Shown: positions 27,007 through 36,143, numbered from the stretch's first letter. The stretch: DNA of 64,000 bases from Glaciecola amylolytica (GCA_003856375.1 CP034120.1:2046001-2110000), one strand, 5' to 3'. Numbers and translations: made by a program. The notes: generated from the letters alone by a model not told the origin.

Positions 27007-28203
27007 TTACAATTGAAATGAGATCGGTAAAACCATTTCAGCATCTACTTTTTCTTTACCCTTTTCGCCCGGAATCCAATTCGGCATAGCGGAAATCACA
27101 CGCAAAGCTTCTGCATCGAGTTCTTTGTCAACGCCTCTTTTCACAACAGCTTTGGTCACTTTACCTTCTTTTGTTACCACAAACGAAACCATCACTCTTC
27201 CGGTTATTTTTGCTTTTGCCGCAGCTTCCGGATAGCGGACATTACTAATCAGGTATTTCGTCAGAGCTTCCATTCCTCCAACAAACTCAGGCATTTTATC
27301 TACTTCCGTTTCAACTTGCGTCCGGTCTCTTCGAGGAGAAGAATTTCCGTTCGTTTCAGAGCGGTCGGCTGTAAAAGAAACAAGGGTCAATGCACCTGCA
27401 ATAAGTGGTAAAGCAAGTACTGTCATCCAGGTTTTTTTTGAATTATTTTTCATGATTTTGATGCGTTTAATCAGTGTGAGTTCTGTCACAAACTGATTGG
27501 TGAATAAATATAATGTAGAACTAGTTCCAAGAGTATATGCCAGCAGAAATTCCATGTAGCCGGCTTTGTGTTTGTTGTACATGATTCGATCCACTTCAAA
27601 TTCATGGACATAAATCAATTCTTTTTTCATAAAAGGAAAGACTGGATTGAACCAGGAAAGGCAATGCAACGCTTCGAAATACAAACGATCAGCCGAATGC
27701 ATTTTCTCAGCGTGAATCCTTTCGTGCTGGAAAATAATCTGGCGGTCGTGCTCCGGAATTCCGGCAGGAAGTTGAATGAAACGAAAGAATGAATACGCTT
27801 CCTGATCAGGCAGTTCAACCACTGTAAAACCATCTTCCCTGCTTCGTTTGTTCTTCAGAAAAATCCGGAAAATCCTGTAAAGACTAAAGAGTGTCCATAC
27901 CGAAAGAGCAATGACTCCCAACCAGTAAGCTATTTCAATGAAAGACCAGTTAAAACCAACTTCTACTGTTGAATTCCGGTTTATTTCCACCGATTCCAGT
28001 TCGATAACCGGAATCCGGTAACTCCACGTTCCTGAAGCGGGTAAATGTTTGATCCAAACCGTCAGAATAGCAAGTAAAGGAATCGAAAGCAGGGAAAACC
28101 GCTGCCACCCGAAAGAAAGAGAACCTTTGATTAGCTTGAAAACAGCGAACAGCAGGACCATCGCCAGGTTTACTTCGATAATATACCACAGATAATCACT
28201 CAT
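27007..28203 (-). CDS. M56 (BlaR1-type) membrane metallopeptidase with TonB C-terminus
   Basis: 398 residues. N-terminal transmembrane helices (LWYIIEVNLAMVLLFAVF, FSLLSIPLLAILTVWI, YWLGVIALSVWTLFSLY) surround the M56 zinc site HERIHAEK (~158-162), followed by the conserved FEALHCLSWFNP. A further transmembrane helix (VLALPLIAGALTLVSF) leads to a periplasmic TonB C-terminal domain (~300-398: MPEFVGGMEALTKYL, ITGRVMVSFVVTKEGKV, NWIPGEKG). BlaR1 has a beta-lactam sensor domain in that place. The fusion is common in Bacteroidota. It overlaps the BlaI gene by 8 bases, so the two are translated together; by analogy the peptidase inactivates the BlaI repressor. Confidence 0.9.
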   Translation of the reverse strand: MSDYLWYIIEVNLAMVLLFAVFKLIKGSLSFGWQRFSLLSIPLLAILTVWIKHLPASGTWSYRIPVIELESVEINRNSTVEVGFNWSFIEIAYWLGVIALSVWTLFSLYRIFRIFLKNKRSREDGFTVVELPDQEAYSFFRFIQLPAGIPEHDRQIIFQHERIHAEKMHSADRLYFEALHCLSWFNPVFPFMKKELIYVHEFEVDRIMYNKHKAGYMEFLLAYTLGTSSTLYLFTNQFVTELTLIKRIKIMKNNSKKTWMTVLALPLIAGALTLVSFTADRSETNGNSSPRRDRTQVETEVDKMPEFVGGMEALTKYLISNVRYPEAAAKAKITGRVMVSFVVTKEGKVTKAVVKRGVDKELDAEALRVISAMPNWIPGEKGKEKVDAEMVLPISFQL

Positions 28204-28564
28204 CGCGTTCTTTTTTAATGATGTCCAGAATTTCGTTCAAATCCTTCAGATCAATGTTGTTTTCTTTGATAAAAAAGGAAAGCAGTTTTGCATTGGAGTT
28301 TTCAAAATAATTCTCCTTCAATGATTGAACACGCTGTCCGGAATAGGCTTCTTTTGAAATAAGCGGATAATACTCGTTCGATTTCCCGTAAGTCTTATAC
28401 TTGACAAAACCTTTCTGCACAAGCACCCGAATCACAGTCAATACGGTATTGTATGCCGGTCTTGGTTCTTCCAGCTGTTCGTGGATATCTTTGGCAAAAC
28501 CTTTTCCTACCGACCAAATGGCCTGCATAATCTGTTCTTCTGCACGTGTCAATTCCTTTTTCAT
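28196..28564 (-). CDS. BlaI/MecI/CopY-family repressor
   Basis: 122 residues beginning MKKELTRAEEQIMQAIW, the usual start of this family. The winged helix (PAYNTVLTVIRVLVQKGFVKY) is followed by a C-terminal dimerisation helix region. In BlaI the repressor is cleaved in that region by the M56 partner. The partner gene overlaps its end by 8 bases. A promoter and a pair of direct repeats lie immediately upstream, suggesting autoregulation. Confidence 0.92.
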   Translation of the reverse strand: MKKELTRAEEQIMQAIWSVGKGFAKDIHEQLEEPRPAYNTVLTVIRVLVQKGFVKYKTYGKSNEYYPLISKEAYSGQRVQSLKENYFENSNAKLLSFFIKENNIDLKDLNEILDIIKKERDE

Positions 28565-28568
28565 GAAA

Positions 28569-28602
28569 CAAACATATAACTATTTTCCTAAACATACAAC
28601 TA
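28569..28602 (-). promoter_or_regulatory. BlaI promoter/operator with direct repeat
   Basis: On the minus strand TAGTTGTATGTTT and TAGTTATATGTTT (complements of 28590-28602 and 28570-28582) repeat every 20 bases. The second contains TATGTTTG (complement of 28569-28576), a TAnnTTTG -7 element only 4 bases from the ATG. Transcription would start at or next to the start codon, so the mRNA may be leaderless. Confidence 0.5.
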
Positions 28603-28752
28603 TATTTATAAATATAATTATAAAATAATCCCGAATCGGTTCAAATCGCCCTGTTTAACCTACTCAAACCTTCCATTCAAACATTTAATTCGAAGACAGT
28701 GTATCAACAAGCGTTATTTTTCTAAATTAGTTTTAGAAAGAATTTTTTGACA

Positions 28753-29775
28753 ATGGATTTAAACCGGAACAACTACGTGAAAAGAAGCAATCACATTTCG
28801 ACAGGAAAACTCATCATTCCTTTTATGACTTGTCTTTTACTCTTTGTTACTTCCTGTTCCGGGCTGAAAAATGCCGCATTGAAATCGGCAAGAGATCCGG
28901 GAAATTGCAACCAGCAGAATGCTTATACTTATACGGTAAGCGATCTTCCGAAACCGATCTATGAAATAGAACTGGATACTTGCCTGACGAATCGTTTCAG
29001 CGCGAAGAGCTTGAATATCGCCAATGCGATCGGAGTTTTGGGATACCTGGAAAAGTATGTCAAGGCGAAGAAAGAATCTTCGAAGAATCCAAGTACTGAA
29101 AAGCGTCTCGAGCTGATCGAACTGGCTTTAAAGATCAATCAGCGGATCAATATTTCGTCTATTGAGATTTCTGCCGTGACTTCCGAAATAGATTGTGAGG
29201 AAGAGCGCGCCGACCAAATCGGGAATTACCTGGAAGGAAAAGAAGGTGAAACGGAATCCCGGCTCACAGTAGGAACGATCATTGTTGGAGCAGTTGGAAC
29301 CATTGTTACGGGAGCTTTGATTACCAATGAAAAGAATGGAAATGCCGGAGATATTATCGGAATCGGAACCGGGTTAACGGAAACAACTTTGGGTATTTTG
29401 ATCCTGCTCAACAAGCGAAGTGTCGAATTCCTGCATCCCCGGAATATTCTCAGAGAAGTTTGGGAAGGAAAAGCAACCTCGCCCGTCTTCCCTACTTTCA
29501 TCTGGTATTACCTGAATTATTACAACCCGGCAGATTCCGGAACAAGCTCTATCCGCGACCAAATCATAGCGCACTGGATGGATTTCGGACAAATTTCGGT
29601 TGCAAGCACCAAAGAGAAAACCAAACTGATCAATATTTACTTCGGAAGCGGAGGAAAATATTCGGCAGAGCAGCTCAAGAACAGATCCAATATGCTGGAT
29701 CAGCTGGAAGCTCAGATTTCACTGATGAAACAGGAAATTAAAAGTCTGGCAATTGAAGTCGAAAGTTTTGAGTAG
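28753..29775 (+). CDS. Predicted lipoprotein of unknown function
   Basis: 340 residues from ATG 28753; an in-frame TTG sits two codons earlier. The N-terminus is positively charged and is followed by a hydrophobic run ending in the lipobox LFVTSC, so the mature protein is a lipid-anchored protein. The middle is helical and charged. One hydrophobic segment with glycine-rich repeats (TIIVGAVGTIVTGALI, then GIGTGLTETTLGILILL) resembles a membrane-inserting hairpin. The C-terminal third contains coiled-coil-like sequence (LKNRSNMLDQLEAQISLMKQEIKSL). I do not recognise the family. It stands alone, convergent with the alcohol dehydrogenase gene, with 36 bases between the stops. Confidence 0.7.
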   Translation: MDLNRNNYVKRSNHISTGKLIIPFMTCLLLFVTSCSGLKNAALKSARDPGNCNQQNAYTYTVSDLPKPIYEIELDTCLTNRFSAKSLNIANAIGVLGYLEKYVKAKKESSKNPSTEKRLELIELALKINQRINISSIEISAVTSEIDCEEERADQIGNYLEGKEGETESRLTVGTIIVGAVGTIVTGALITNEKNGNAGDIIGIGTGLTETTLGILILLNKRSVEFLHPRNILREVWEGKATSPVFPTFIWYYLNYYNPADSGTSSIRDQIIAHWMDFGQISVASTKEKTKLINIYFGSGGKYSAEQLKNRSNMLDQLEAQISLMKQEIKSLAIEVESFE

Positions 29776-29811
29776 AAGTTTCTTTCCTACTCAGATCCGG
29801 GCAAAGAGATC

Positions 29812-30837
29812 TTAAGGAACCAATACGGCTCTTCCCTTAATCTGCCCTTTTCTCAACTTGTCGTACACTTCCAGAGCCTGATCCAGACCGTATTTTTCAA
29901 CCTCGATGTGAATCTTCTTTTGTCTGGCAAGTCCCACTACTTCCATCAATTCTGTTCGCGAACCCCAATAAGGATTTGTCAGTCTCACGCCAAAAGGCAG
30001 GCCATTCATATTGTACTCGTATTTTCCGCCACCTAAACCAACAATGGTTAAATCGCCTTCCAGTCCGATCACTTTGGTTCCCAAATCAATGGTGGAAGAA
30101 GCTCCTACAAAATCAATCACCACTTTCGCTTTCTTGATTCCTGTGATCGCCCGGATTTGTTCCGCGGCATCTTTATCCATCGAATTAATGACATATTTAG
30201 CTCCCAGTTTCTTGGCAAAATCCAATCTTTCCGGCGTGATGTCACAGGCAATAATGGTCGCTCCGGTCATTGCCGACAGAATTTGCAATGCCACATGCCC
30301 CAATCCTCCTACTCCGATAACAACTACATACTCGTCGGGCATTAACTTATGCAGGGAATGTTTGATTGCCGCATAGGGCGTTAAAGCCGCATCGGTCAAC
30401 GGCGCTGCAATTACCGGATCCAAATCGTGAATCGGAACCAACAAGCGGGAAGAAGGAACGAGCATATAATCTGCCATACCGCCATTCAACCCAAGTCCTC
30501 CCCCAAAAGCTTGCTCCGATTGATGATCGCAATAATTTTCCTGTGAATGCTGACACGGCTTACAATGTCCGCAACCCCACGGACCATAAACCAACACAGC
30601 ATCTCCTTTTTTGAAGCCTTTGACGTCTGATCCCATTTCTTCTACCCATCCGGCATTTTCGTGACCCAATGTAAATGTCACACCCGATACGATGCCATCA
30701 TCAATAATATGTAAATCAGAATGGCACACACCGGCTCCACCGATTTTTAATAATACTTCATCTCCTTTTGGTGCAGGAATTTCCAAATCCGTTACTACCC
30801 GAACATCTTTATGTCCATAAAATCGTACTGCTTTCAT
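29812..30837 (-). CDS. Zinc-dependent alcohol dehydrogenase
   Basis: 341 residues, the usual length for the medium-chain dehydrogenase family. Catalytic-zinc residues appear in GVCHSDLH and GHENAG, and the structural zinc cysteines in CGHCKPCQHSQENYC. The Rossmann motif is GVGGLGHVALQIL. Closest in motif order to AdhP/AdhA-type NAD-dependent alcohol dehydrogenases that oxidise primary alcohols; exact substrate cannot be told. It is a single-gene unit. Confidence 0.9.
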   Translation of the reverse strand: MKAVRFYGHKDVRVVTDLEIPAPKGDEVLLKIGGAGVCHSDLHIIDDGIVSGVTFTLGHENAGWVEEMGSDVKGFKKGDAVLVYGPWGCGHCKPCQHSQENYCDHQSEQAFGGGLGLNGGMADYMLVPSSRLLVPIHDLDPVIAAPLTDAALTPYAAIKHSLHKLMPDEYVVVIGVGGLGHVALQILSAMTGATIIACDITPERLDFAKKLGAKYVINSMDKDAAEQIRAITGIKKAKVVIDFVGASSTIDLGTKVIGLEGDLTIVGLGGGKYEYNMNGLPFGVRLTNPYWGSRTELMEVVGLARQKKIHIEVEKYGLDQALEVYDKLRKGQIKGRAVLVP

Positions 30838-30958
30838 ATGACTGTTTTTACATGCTGTGTCTCCAATTTACCGAAATTGGACGGCATAAAAAAGTCATTC
30901 TTAAAGATTGGAGAAATTTCACAGTTCTTCCCAAGCTTCCGATATGTTAAAACAAAAA

Positions 30959-30981
30959 AGCCGCCCAAATAGTGAGCGGCT
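30959..30981 (-). terminator. Terminator of the ankyrin gene
   Basis: Stem AGCCGC / GCGGCT (30959-30964, 30976-30981). Read on the minus strand it is followed by TTTTTTG. It lies 16 bases past the stop of the ankyrin gene. Confidence 0.75.
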
Positions 30982-30997
30982 CTTCAAATAGTTTCGT

Positions 30998-32485
30998 TTA
31001 AAATAACTCCAGAATTTCCTGGTTCCGGGATTTCGAAGCAATTGCTTTTGCATCGTCTCCTTTTACATACGCACCATCCGCGCGGTAAATTGCGTGATTT
31101 ACATCTGCACCATTTTCAATCAGGTATTTCGTATTCTGATAACTTCCGGCAATAATTGCCTCATGAAGCGGAAGAAATCCGTAATCTTCCGGAAGATTGA
31201 TATTCGCTCCTGCGTTTACCAACATTTGAATGGTTTCCAGTTTTCCGGAGCGAACTCCCGTATGCATTGCCGTAAATCCGTCTGAATCCTGATGATCCAA
31301 TTCTTCTTTGAATGTGGGCAATGACTTAAGTTTTCCCAAAATAGCGGCAGTTATTTCAGGCGAAATTTCCGCTGCATCTCTCAGTGCTTTCTGGTTTGAG
31401 CCTGCTTTTGCCTGCGTAAGATCAATTCCGGCATCGATCAATATTTTCGCGATTTTCACATGCTCCATATATTCCCCATCGAAAGCGGGAATGCGCGGCC
31501 CTTTTCTATACAAGCTATTGATACAGAGCATCAAGGCATTGAACCCGTTGCTATCCGTGGCATTCACATTTGCTCCGTGTTTCAACAACAAACGCACCAT
31601 TTCTGCCGTATTATCCAACCCGTTATTGTTTCTGGAAACATCGCATAAAACAGATGCAGAATCTTCCGCATCAATCAATTCTACATTGCCACCTGCTTTC
31701 AGGTATTTCTCTACTACCGACAGTTTTCCGTTCAGAGCAGCATTCCTGATTTCGTCAGCAGTAAAATCTGTTTTGTCCGTATCCAATAAAGGAAGGATTT
31801 CCGTCCGTGCTTTTTCTTTCGCGATATCCAATGCTGAAGTTCCTGCAGAAAAACCGGATTTATCGGCAGTTGAAACGATTTTTGAATCGATTTTGAGCTT
31901 CTGAAGTAATTGAAAGATTCCCACTTCATCTCCGGCATCCGTCAAGTGGTGTAAAGCTGTCCACCCCGCTTGATCTGATAGATTTATATCCGTAACATAC
32001 TCTTTTTTCAGAAACAATTTGGCAGCATCTTCTCTCCCCGATCTTGCGATGAAATGAAGGGCAGTTTCTCCGTTTTTGTTCGCGGTCAAAACCTCTTTGC
32101 TTTCCGCCAGAATCGGTTTCATCAAACGAGGCTCCCCGATTCGGCAAGCCAGCATCAAAGCCGTATTTCCATCTGCATCTTTCTCCTCAAAATCAACTCC
32201 TTTTTTGATAATCGCAAGCGCAATATCAATGGCATTGTAATAATCCAACTGTCCGGAAGGTCCCCAGCTTTGAGAAGCACAATACTTCTGACTGGAAAGC
32301 GCAAACGGGCGTTTTTCTTTATTAACGTGATAGGTAAATAAACCGTTGTGGATCTTGTATTGAACGTAATTATCTCCGTTATGTCCTTCAGATTCCCAGC
32401 TTTCAACACGATTTTCCAGGATCATTTTCAGAATATTCAGCAAAGGTTTTGCTGCTTCCAACAATTCTTTTTTGTCTAATTTCAT
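30998..32485 (-). CDS. Ankyrin-repeat protein
   Basis: 495 residues. Ankyrin repeats occupy about residues 85 to the end, with the typical DGNTALMLACRIG, NGETALHFIARSG, AGWTALHHLTDAGD, NGFNALMLCINS, DGFTAMHTGVRSG and YGFLPLHEAII phrases, roughly ten or more units. No signal peptide or membrane helix is seen, so it is likely cytoplasmic. The N-terminal ~80 residues are not ankyrin and are unfamiliar. Ankyrin stacks bind proteins; no partner gene is adjacent. The neighbour on the other strand is a small membrane protein that shares the upstream region. Confidence 0.88.
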   Translation of the reverse strand: MKLDKKELLEAAKPLLNILKMILENRVESWESEGHNGDNYVQYKIHNGLFTYHVNKEKRPFALSSQKYCASQSWGPSGQLDYYNAIDIALAIIKKGVDFEEKDADGNTALMLACRIGEPRLMKPILAESKEVLTANKNGETALHFIARSGREDAAKLFLKKEYVTDINLSDQAGWTALHHLTDAGDEVGIFQLLQKLKIDSKIVSTADKSGFSAGTSALDIAKEKARTEILPLLDTDKTDFTADEIRNAALNGKLSVVEKYLKAGGNVELIDAEDSASVLCDVSRNNNGLDNTAEMVRLLLKHGANVNATDSNGFNALMLCINSLYRKGPRIPAFDGEYMEHVKIAKILIDAGIDLTQAKAGSNQKALRDAAEISPEITAAILGKLKSLPTFKEELDHQDSDGFTAMHTGVRSGKLETIQMLVNAGANINLPEDYGFLPLHEAIIAGSYQNTKYLIENGADVNHAIYRADGAYVKGDDAKAIASKSRNQEILELF

Positions 32486-32589
32486 TAGGTTTTACATTAA
32501 GTTTTAACAGAATCAAAGATAATTTTCTTTCCCGAAATCAGTTACAATAAGTCCATGTTTCCTGCGTTTTCAATTTAAATTTGCTTTGT

Positions 32590-32934
32590 ATGAAAACCTG
32601 GAAAATTCTCCTGATCACTTTTGGATTAACACCCTGGCCTTTTATTATTTCATTATCAGCATTTTTCTTTCACGCCGGAAATATCTTGAACTACTCACCT
32701 TCTTATGGTAATCCTGATCCGAAGGAATTGGCTATTTATTCAGATTACAGTCTTTTCATCAATACAAGCGCCCTGACATGGATCTACTCCTTCCTTGTCT
32801 GGTTGCTGTTGATTATTCTGTATCTGATTATGAATCGAAAGAACATCCGGTGGAAGACGATCGGATTTGGAGCCATCGGTCATTTTTTCGCTATTTGCCT
32901 TTTATTTTCCGGTGTTTTTGAATGGTATATTGAT
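32590..32934 (+). CDS. Small membrane protein, unknown function
   Basis: About 115 residues from ATG 32590; the TTG at 32581 would add three. Three hydrophobic segments: WKILLITFGLTPWPFIISLSAF, WIYSFLVWLLLIILYLIM and GFGAIGHFFAICLLFSG. The family is not recognised. It is divergent from the ankyrin gene and followed by a repeat and a terminator. Confidence 0.6.
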
Positions 32935-32973
32935 TAAAATCACCTAATAATTTAAGGTTTTGCATAAACAATT

Positions 32974-33070
32974 TTGGTGTTTTTTTCCACAGATGCACAG
33001 ATAAAAGCTCGCTTACCAGACTCGCTGGTTGAATTGTGGCGACTGATAAGCGCCACCAATATCTACGCAT
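32974..33070. repeat. Dispersed hairpin repeat, copy B
   Basis: It begins TGGTGTTTTTTTCCACAGAT and continues GCACAGATAAAAGC, with the inner hairpin CGCTTACCAGACTCGC / GCGACTGATAAGCG and then CCACCAATATCTACGCAT. It shares most of its length with copy A at 1463-1550, and its first 20 bases with 50239-50258. Confidence 0.7.
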
Positions 33071-33077
33071 TCAAAAC

Positions 33078-33103
33078 GCAAGCAGAGTCATCGCTCCGCT
33101 TGC
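33078..33103. terminator. Terminator between convergent genes
   Basis: GCAAGCAGAG (33078-33087) pairs with CTCCGCTTGC (33094-33103) with one A-C mismatch and a 6-base loop, followed by ATTGTTTGTTTT. It can end the + strand membrane-protein transcript. Confidence 0.6.
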
Positions 33104-33122
33104 ATTGTTTGTTTTCAGGATT

Positions 33123-34016
33123 TTATCCTCTATGATAAACCGCAGCAAACTCCGCAGCAAACTCTTCCAATTTCACCGTGTCTGATTGTACCGGTTTATT
33201 CAGCAGGAAATCTTCCTGTGCTCTTCCTTCCCGGAATGCTTTCCCCATCGCCACATAACGTTCTGCCATGTCTTTGCTCAATCCTGCCTGCAACATTCCC
33301 TGCAAAGATTCTTCGTCACTGAACGGAACCCAAACCAATTCGGGGCGATTGATCACTTTCCCCAATACTTGCGCTATTTCGCCAGAAGTTCGTTCATCAC
33401 TGACGATGTATTGCACCGTTTTTCCTTTAAAATCAAGAGCCAGCAAATTTTTCGCCGCTTCATTTGCAATATCACGTGTGTGGGTCAACGCGATTTTCTC
33501 TTCCGTTCCTCCGAAATTAGATCCTAAAATTCCGGCTTGCTGAGCCATACCGGCCATCCCGTTTAAATTGTAGAAAAAATAAGTCGGACGCAGCATTCGA
33601 ACATTCACGTCTGCTAATTTTTCCAGTTGGTCTTCCAAATATCCTAAACCATCAATTGGGCCGGCTCCCTGGCGTAAATGCGCGCCGATACTGCTCAATA
33701 ACACCACATTTTTCACTCCCGATCTGTTCAATGCTTCCACATAATTGTCAGATACTTGTTTCTGGTAGTTCAGGAAATTTTCCTGTGCGAAATTATTCGG
33801 GATCATGAGATAAACGGCATCTGCCCCTTTAAAGGTCTCAGCCAGAAAATCAACATCACTTACAGAACCGATTGCCGGTTTTGCTCTCAATTGTTCAATT
33901 TCCGGTATCAATTCAGCTCTGCTGCTGATTACGGTTACGTTCTGTCCTGCTTCTGTTAATTTTTCGATCATTGGTTTGCTGATGTTTCCTAATGATCCTG
34001 TGATAATGTAATTCAT
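33123..34016 (-). CDS. NmrA-like NAD(P)-binding protein
   Basis: 297 residues. The N-terminal MNYIITGSLGNISKPMIEKL is a Rossmann motif of the NmrA/atypical short-chain dehydrogenase group. GADAVYLMIPNN and VVLLSSIGAHLRQG follow as in QOR2-like quinone oxidoreductases and redox sensors. It is divergently transcribed from an HxlR-type regulator with 79 bases between, a common arrangement in which the regulator controls the oxidoreductase. The reaction is probably NAD(P)H-dependent reduction of a quinone or aldehyde; not shown by the sequence. Confidence 0.85.
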   Translation of the reverse strand: MNYIITGSLGNISKPMIEKLTEAGQNVTVISSRAELIPEIEQLRAKPAIGSVSDVDFLAETFKGADAVYLMIPNNFAQENFLNYQKQVSDNYVEALNRSGVKNVVLLSSIGAHLRQGAGPIDGLGYLEDQLEKLADVNVRMLRPTYFFYNLNGMAGMAQQAGILGSNFGGTEEKIALTHTRDIANEAAKNLLALDFKGKTVQYIVSDERTSGEIAQVLGKVINRPELVWVPFSDEESLQGMLQAGLSKDMAERYVAMGKAFREGRAQEDFLLNKPVQSDTVKLEEFAAEFAAVYHRG

Positions 34017-34043
34017 TTTCTAATACTTTAAAATTTGATGAAA

Positions 34044-34078
34044 CAAAGTTATATTTGTACTTACCTTTATACAAGTAC
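34044..34078. promoter_or_regulatory. Divergent promoter/operator of the NmrA-HxlR pair
   Basis: GTACTT (34057-34062) and AAGTAC (34073-34078) form a perfect inverted repeat with a 10-base spacer, a plausible HxlR site. A minus-strand -7 element TAACTTTG (complement of 34044-34051) serves the NmrA-like gene, and TATATTTG (34050-34057) fits the + strand. The operator would cover both promoters. Confidence 0.5.
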
Positions 34079-34095
34079 TAACCAAAAAGTAGGTA

Positions 34096-34494
34096 ATGAG
34101 AAAAATTAAAGAAACATCTTCCAACAACGAAAATAAAAAGACAATTATGGAATTCTGTCCGGTAAGTTTCACTTTGGATAAAATCAGCGGACGCTGGAAA
34201 CCTTTAATTATGTGGAACCTGCGAAACGGAAAGAAACGATACAGCGAATTGAAAAAATCCATTCCTTCGATCACTGAAAAAATGCTCATTCAGCATCTGA
34301 AACAATTGGAAAATGATGCATTGGTCATTCGTGAGGTTATTCTGATTATGCCTCCTCATGTAGAATACAGTTTATCAGATTCAGGCAAAGAAATTATCCC
34401 TGCCTTGGATGCAATGGCTGTTTGGGGATTGAAAAACGGAACTCCTGTACCGGAAATCACAGGTTTAAACATGGATGTAAATCGTTTGGAATAA
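34096..34494 (+). CDS. HxlR-family transcriptional regulator
   Basis: 132 residues. The winged-helix core is typical: CPVSFTLDKISGRWKPLIMWNLRNGKKRYSEL is the family start, with ISGRWK and FSEL-like motifs, then SITEKMLIQHLKQLENDALVIREV and VEYSLSDSGKEIIP. The cysteine at about residue 21 sits where redox-sensing HxlR/YodB/QorR proteins carry a reactive Cys, consistent with control of the divergent NmrA-like gene by quinones or oxidants. That function is inference. Confidence 0.92.
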   Translation: MRKIKETSSNNENKKTIMEFCPVSFTLDKISGRWKPLIMWNLRNGKKRYSELKKSIPSITEKMLIQHLKQLENDALVIREVILIMPPHVEYSLSDSGKEIIPALDAMAVWGLKNGTPVPEITGLNMDVNRLE

Positions 34495-34536
34495 ATTCTT
34501 CCTATCTTCGTTCACCATTCATAAAACTACCGCTAC

Positions 34537-35895
34537 ATGTTTTTTTCATTCCGTTTGCTCATTGCCACTGTTCTTGTTCTACAGACTTTTTACTCGTCCG
34601 CACAAACCAAAGTTGCTGTTATCGGAGGTGGAATAGCCGGAGTTTCCAGTGCTTACTATATCACGGAATTTGATTCCACAGCGCAGATCATTCTTTTCGA
34701 AAAGGAAGCCAAACTCGGAGGAAATGCCCAAACGGTCTTAATAAAAAACAAACTGGGAGAATCTGTTTCCGTAGATGCCGGACCTCAATATTTTGTGGAA
34801 GGACCATGGGACGATTACATTGATTTTTTGAAGAAAACGCTTGGACCCAATCCTTATCAATCCGAGTCGATGGCGGGAACATTGCTCATTCAGCGGGAAA
34901 AAGCATCCAAACCGGTTTTGGTTTCACCTTTGGGAATGAAACTGCGAGGAGAGAAATTGGGAAAACTCCTGAAATTGAAGCGTTTCAACAAAGAAGCGTA
35001 TCTGATGTATAAGCATCCGGAAAAATGGAAAGGAATCACTATCGAAACCTGGGTAAAGGGATTGAAGTTTGAGGAATCTTACAAGAACGAAATCATCTAT
35101 CCTTTTCTGGCCGCTTCATTGGGAACAACAGTTGGCGAAATCAAGGGAACTTCAGCAGTAGATATTGTGAAATTATTCGCATTCAGAAAACCGAAAGCAT
35201 CCAATAAGTTTAAAGTCATGTCGGAGGGAATGGGCACACTGATTGAGCGTGTCGGCAAGAAAATCAGTTCCGAAAACCTCGAAATTCGCTGCAGTTCACC
35301 GGTCATGAAAGTTGTCCGGTCAAAAGAAAAATGGCTGGTCACCTACTCTAAAAACGGAACACTGGAAACCGAATTGGTAGACTTCGTTGTTTTTGCCACT
35401 CATGCAGATCAGGCTGCTAAAATTTTAAATCAGGAACCCAGCTTATCGGAAATTACCCAAACGCTCAAACACCTGACTTACTTTGAAGCAAAAATTGCAC
35501 TTCATTCGGATTCCGGTTTTGTCAATAACGAAAAACCTTCTTTTCTGAACATCATCACTAACGATTCGAATCAATTGGTTTCAAGCACCATGAATCTGAG
35601 CATGATCTCGGATCGTTTGAGCGGAATCTATAAAAGCTGGGTAAGTTCAGAAACTGTATCAGAATTGAAAGCATCCGGAAAACTCTTGCACATCGTCAGT
35701 TTCTGGCATCCGCTGATCACCACCAAATTTATGGAACAGCTGACCGTTCTATCGTCAAAAACGGCTGAAATTCCTTCGCTTTATCTTTCGGGAGGTTGGT
35801 CTGAAGGATTGGAAACGCAAAACAGTGCTGTTATTTCCGGGCAACATGCTTTGGATAAATACAAAATCTTCTTCGGCTCAAAACCGAAAAATTAA
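34537..35895 (+). CDS. Exported FAD-dependent oxidoreductase (amine-oxidase-like)
   Basis: 452 residues. A signal peptide (MFFSFRLLIATVLVLQTFYSSAQ) is followed at once by the FAD-binding motif KVAVIGGGIAGVSSAYYI and EKEAKLGGNAQTV. The C-terminal FAD part is SLYLSGGWSEG. The overall order is that of flavin amine oxidases, phytoene desaturase-like and prenylcysteine-oxidase-like enzymes. I cannot choose between them. An FAD protein with a Sec-type signal is unusual, since FAD is normally inserted in the cytoplasm; an alternative is an uncleaved membrane anchor. It follows the HxlR gene by 42 bases but is probably independent. Confidence 0.8.
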   Translation: MFFSFRLLIATVLVLQTFYSSAQTKVAVIGGGIAGVSSAYYITEFDSTAQIILFEKEAKLGGNAQTVLIKNKLGESVSVDAGPQYFVEGPWDDYIDFLKKTLGPNPYQSESMAGTLLIQREKASKPVLVSPLGMKLRGEKLGKLLKLKRFNKEAYLMYKHPEKWKGITIETWVKGLKFEESYKNEIIYPFLAASLGTTVGEIKGTSAVDIVKLFAFRKPKASNKFKVMSEGMGTLIERVGKKISSENLEIRCSSPVMKVVRSKEKWLVTYSKNGTLETELVDFVVFATHADQAAKILNQEPSLSEITQTLKHLTYFEAKIALHSDSGFVNNEKPSFLNIITNDSNQLVSSTMNLSMISDRLSGIYKSWVSSETVSELKASGKLLHIVSFWHPLITTKFMEQLTVLSSKTAEIPSLYLSGGWSEGLETQNSAVISGQHALDKYKIFFGSKPKN

Positions 35896-36091
35896 GAGGT
35901 TTTCTTAAAAAGACAGAACGACACTTTCATTCTATCACAGACGTAATATTGCGGAATTACTCCTGATTTCTCAATTAAGAATCATTACAATAAAACGCTT
36001 CATACACCCGAAAAACAAACCATTTTAATATCACAAGGCTGAATTTCAACCGGACGTAATATTACTACCAGCACCCCATCTTAAAACAAAA

Positions 36092-36121
36092 AAAGCTGCT
36101 GATCAATCGACCAACAGCTTT
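36092..36121 (-). terminator. Terminator of the giant adhesin gene
   Basis: On the minus strand AAAGCTGTTG pairs with CAGCAGCTTT (one G-U pair), followed by a TTTTTGTTTT run. It lies 23 bases past the stop of the 36144-42923 gene. Confidence 0.75.
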
Positions 36122-36143
36122 CTCTTTTTATCAGTTAAATAAT

